The translations under genes and the position numbers were made by a program. A stretch of 64,000 nucleotides of DNA, from positions 12,672,533 to 12,736,532 of the forward strand of contig OX359282.1 of NCBI GenBank assembly GCA_947179155.2, written 5' to 3'. This stretch comes from Hedera helix (Eukaryota > Streptophyta > Magnoliopsida > Apiales > Araliaceae). The notes below the pieces were generated by a model. The model was not told the origin of the DNA, ran no database searches, and saw nothing but the letters and a program-made list of their open reading frames with translations. Shown piece by piece: positions 61,825 through 64,000 of the stretch; position 1 is the first letter of the stretch; every line of letters begins with the position of its first letter.

Positions 61825-62449
61825 ATGACGAATAAGGATCAAAAATTGCTATGAGAATATGCGATGCCGCAAGTCACTGAAATCCAATCGAACATCCATA
61901 GGCCTGCAATTAATGCACAAGTTTTGAGATCAAGCCGGGCATGATACAAATGATCCAAAATTCTGTGCAGTTTGAAGGTTTACCCAATGATGATCCGAAT
62001 GATCATCTCTTGAGCATTTTGGAGATATGTGATACCTTCAAGTATAGTGAAGTTTCGGGTAACGCTGTAAGACTTCGCTTATTCCCTTTCACACTTAGGG
62101 ACAAGGTGTAAAGTTAGTTGCATTCACTTCTTCCGAGATCCATCACTACTTGGAATGTCTTAGCTCAAAAGTTCCTAGCGAAATTCTTTTCGCCAGCGAA
62201 GAATGCAAAAATGAGGAACGACATAATTTCATTCATGCAACATGATTCTGAATCGTTATACAAGACATGTGAGTGCTTCAACGATTTATTGCGGAGATGT
62301 CCACACCATGGAATACCTAAGTGGCTACAAGTTCAAATATTCTAGAATGTGTTATTTAGTACAACGAGGACTATTATTGATGCAGTTACAAGTGGTGCTT
62401 TGATGGCGGAGAATTTGGATGAGGCCTATGACCTGTTGGAAACCATGGC
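61825..62449 (+). pseudogene. Decayed Athila-like gag of D2, cut by B6
   Basis: Starts at an ATG (61825) with EYAMPQVTEIQSN after an early TGA, loses frame near VLRSS, then gives EIKPGMIQMIQNSVQFEG, PNDDPNDHLL, RLRLFPFTLRDK with two stops after it, SITTWNVLAQKFLAKFFSPAK, a 75-codon open stretch through CPHHGIPKWLQ, and GALMAENLDEAYDLLETMA. The match to D1 gag is close throughout. It breaks exactly at 62449 with the start of B6. The rest of gag and all of pol lie beyond B6, outside the window. Confidence 0.92.
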
Positions 62450-64000
62450 TGTGAGGATCCGAATTTTCAGAATTATTTAATAAAATTAAATAAGAATTTA
62501 ATTGATACAATTTTCAAGGTTGTGTAAAGAAATGGTTATTTTATGTGAATAAAAGTACGTGATGAGATTTAATTAGTAAATTAAATCTGTACGGAGATCA
62601 GGATAAAGTATGTTGAATTAAAATAATTAAAAAGTAAATAAATTGTTTAAAAATAATTTATGAGGAATAAAAGAATTTCAGGTAAAGGTACAATAAATTG
62701 TACAATAAAAAAATTATTGTGAAGGTGCATGAATTATTATTTAAATTAGATATTAATATATATACATTTGTATATATATGTGTTATGTTTAATTGTGGTT
62801 ATTATAAATGTTATTAATTATGGAAGTAAAAGGATTAATGGTTAAATTAATCCAATTTTTAAATGAAAAGCGAATGATGAAGTTAATAAAATTGTAATTA
62901 TTGATTTTATATTTAATTAAGAATTATGGTGGAAATTTAAAAATTGATTGAGGAGAAATGTAATTATATAATAATAAATTATATAATTTATATAAGAAAA
63001 TTAAAGTGATGTATAAAGGAAATTATAATTATATAAATTATATAAGGATAATTATATAATTTATATAAGAGTATTAGAATAATGAGAGAATTAATGAATG
63101 TATAATTATTGATTATATAATTAATTAATAATTATGGAGGAATTTAAGAAATTATTTAAAAGGAGAATGTAATTATATAATATTAAATTATATAATTTAT
63201 ATATAAAGAAATTAATGTGAATATTAAAGAAATTGAATAATAAATAAGAAAAAGGAATGTTTTAAGTTATTAAAAATTATATTTATTTATAATGGAATTT
63301 TTATGATGTTTATGAAGAATAATATTTCAAAAATGGGAACACGTTAATGTAACATGATGTCCAAGTAATGAAATGGAAAATTACGAAAAATAATTTTTAT
63401 ATGTTATATGAATTATTTTATGATTTTTGGAGGTATAAACTACCTCAAATAATTATATGCATGTCATTATGTGTGTATAAAATTTGTCAAATAAAATATC
63501 GAAAAAGGTATTAATATTACTCATAAATGATGTTATGATTTTTGATGAATTAAAATAAATATTTTATATATTTTATATAAAATATTTATTACATAAAATA
63601 ATTACGTAATGTATTTAAATATTTAATTATGCATAAATTATTGCTTGTGAGGATCGGAATTTCAGGATTCCTTTAATAATATCAAATAAGAATTAATTGA
63701 TAAAAAAATATCAAGGTTGTTTAAGTTAATTATTATTTTAAGTAATTTAAAGTGTGTGAAGGAATTTAATTAATAAATTAAATATGTACCAAGATGGTGA
63801 TAAATTGTGTGGATTTCAAAATAAATGAAAAAATAAATAAATTGTTTGGAAACAATTTATGAAAAATAAGAGAAATTCTATATAAAGGTACATTAAATTG
63901 TACAATTAAATTATTGTGGAGGTATAGAAATTGTTGTTAATAGTGTTAAACGATAAAGAGAGATATATGAAATAGGTATGTATATTGATTTATTTGCATG
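62450..64000 (+). mobile_element. LTR B6 (family B), right end outside the window
   Basis: Starts TGTGAGGATCCGAATTTTCAG inside D2 gag. It carries the palindrome array (62955-63210) and a partly decayed AACATGTTA dyad. At 63645 it is interrupted by B7 in the stretch that reads GCATGCTATT in other copies. Whether it is a solo LTR cannot be seen. Confidence 0.85.
63646..64000 (+). mobile_element. LTR B7 (family B) nested in B6, incomplete
   Basis: Starts TGTGAGGATCGGAATTTCAGG and follows the family B sequence (AAATAAATTGTTTGGAAACA, GTACATTAAATTGTAC) to the end of the window. The five bases before it (TTGCT) would be the target duplication. Confidence 0.85.

Overview
This window reads as plant nuclear heterochromatin, most likely from a dicot: very AT-rich, dense in microsatellites, and made almost entirely of nested LTR retrotransposons (Athila-like Gypsy, chromovirus/Tekay-like Gypsy and Copia) plus one CACTA-like DNA transposon end. 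I cannot name the species. I found no convincing host protein gene, tRNA, rRNA or CRISPR array. Family names A, B, C, D, E, F, G and H are labels used only in this annotation.

Layout. 1-1919: a Copia reverse-transcriptase scrap cut by a CACTA-like left end, then AT-rich repeats and unassigned DNA. 1925-5516: solo LTR A1. 5728-7569: solo LTR D3. 7746-17068: a left-truncated Copia-E LTR (+ strand), split by solo LTR A2 (8392-12276) and by B1, an element reduced to its 3' end (13105-16967). 17069-18532: the 5' part of an A-type LTR on the minus strand. 18533-24774: a Copia scrap, then a decayed Athila-like element D1 (minus) whose gag is split by solo LTR B2 (19556-22745). 24775-55344: an LTR of family H, split first by solo LTR B4 (25600-29017) and then by Copia element E (29591-54414, minus). 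E is split by solo LTR B3 (35305-48420) and solo LTR A3 (49086-52753). B3 in turn carries C (36700-46488), a Gypsy element with both LTRs. 55345-60041: parts of an A/H-like element F (minus) holding solo LTR G (58144-59853). 60042-64000: a second Athila-like element D2 (+) whose gag is cut by B6, itself cut by B7.

Most boundaries rest on TG...CA termini plus matching 5-bp target-site duplications (TSDs): GTTTA, ATGCC, CTTAC, GTTTT, AAGTG, AAAAT, TATAA and GCTAC are exact; CTAGG/CTAAG, GATAG/AATAG and GATTC/AATTC differ by one base.

The most interesting object is C. It has two nearly identical 3.1-kb LTRs, a tRNA-iMet-type primer-binding site, a polypurine tract, a protease, RNase H and a full DDE integrase. 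It lacks the reverse-transcriptase core, carries several stop codons in pol, and has an intact 211-codon reading frame of unknown function where gag should be. It therefore looks like a recent insertion of a non-autonomous element moved by proteins supplied in trans. A second theme is GC-rich dyad motifs of the type GCGCAATGCGC, which recur in LTRs or leaders of three unrelated retrotransposon lineages inside otherwise AT-rich DNA.
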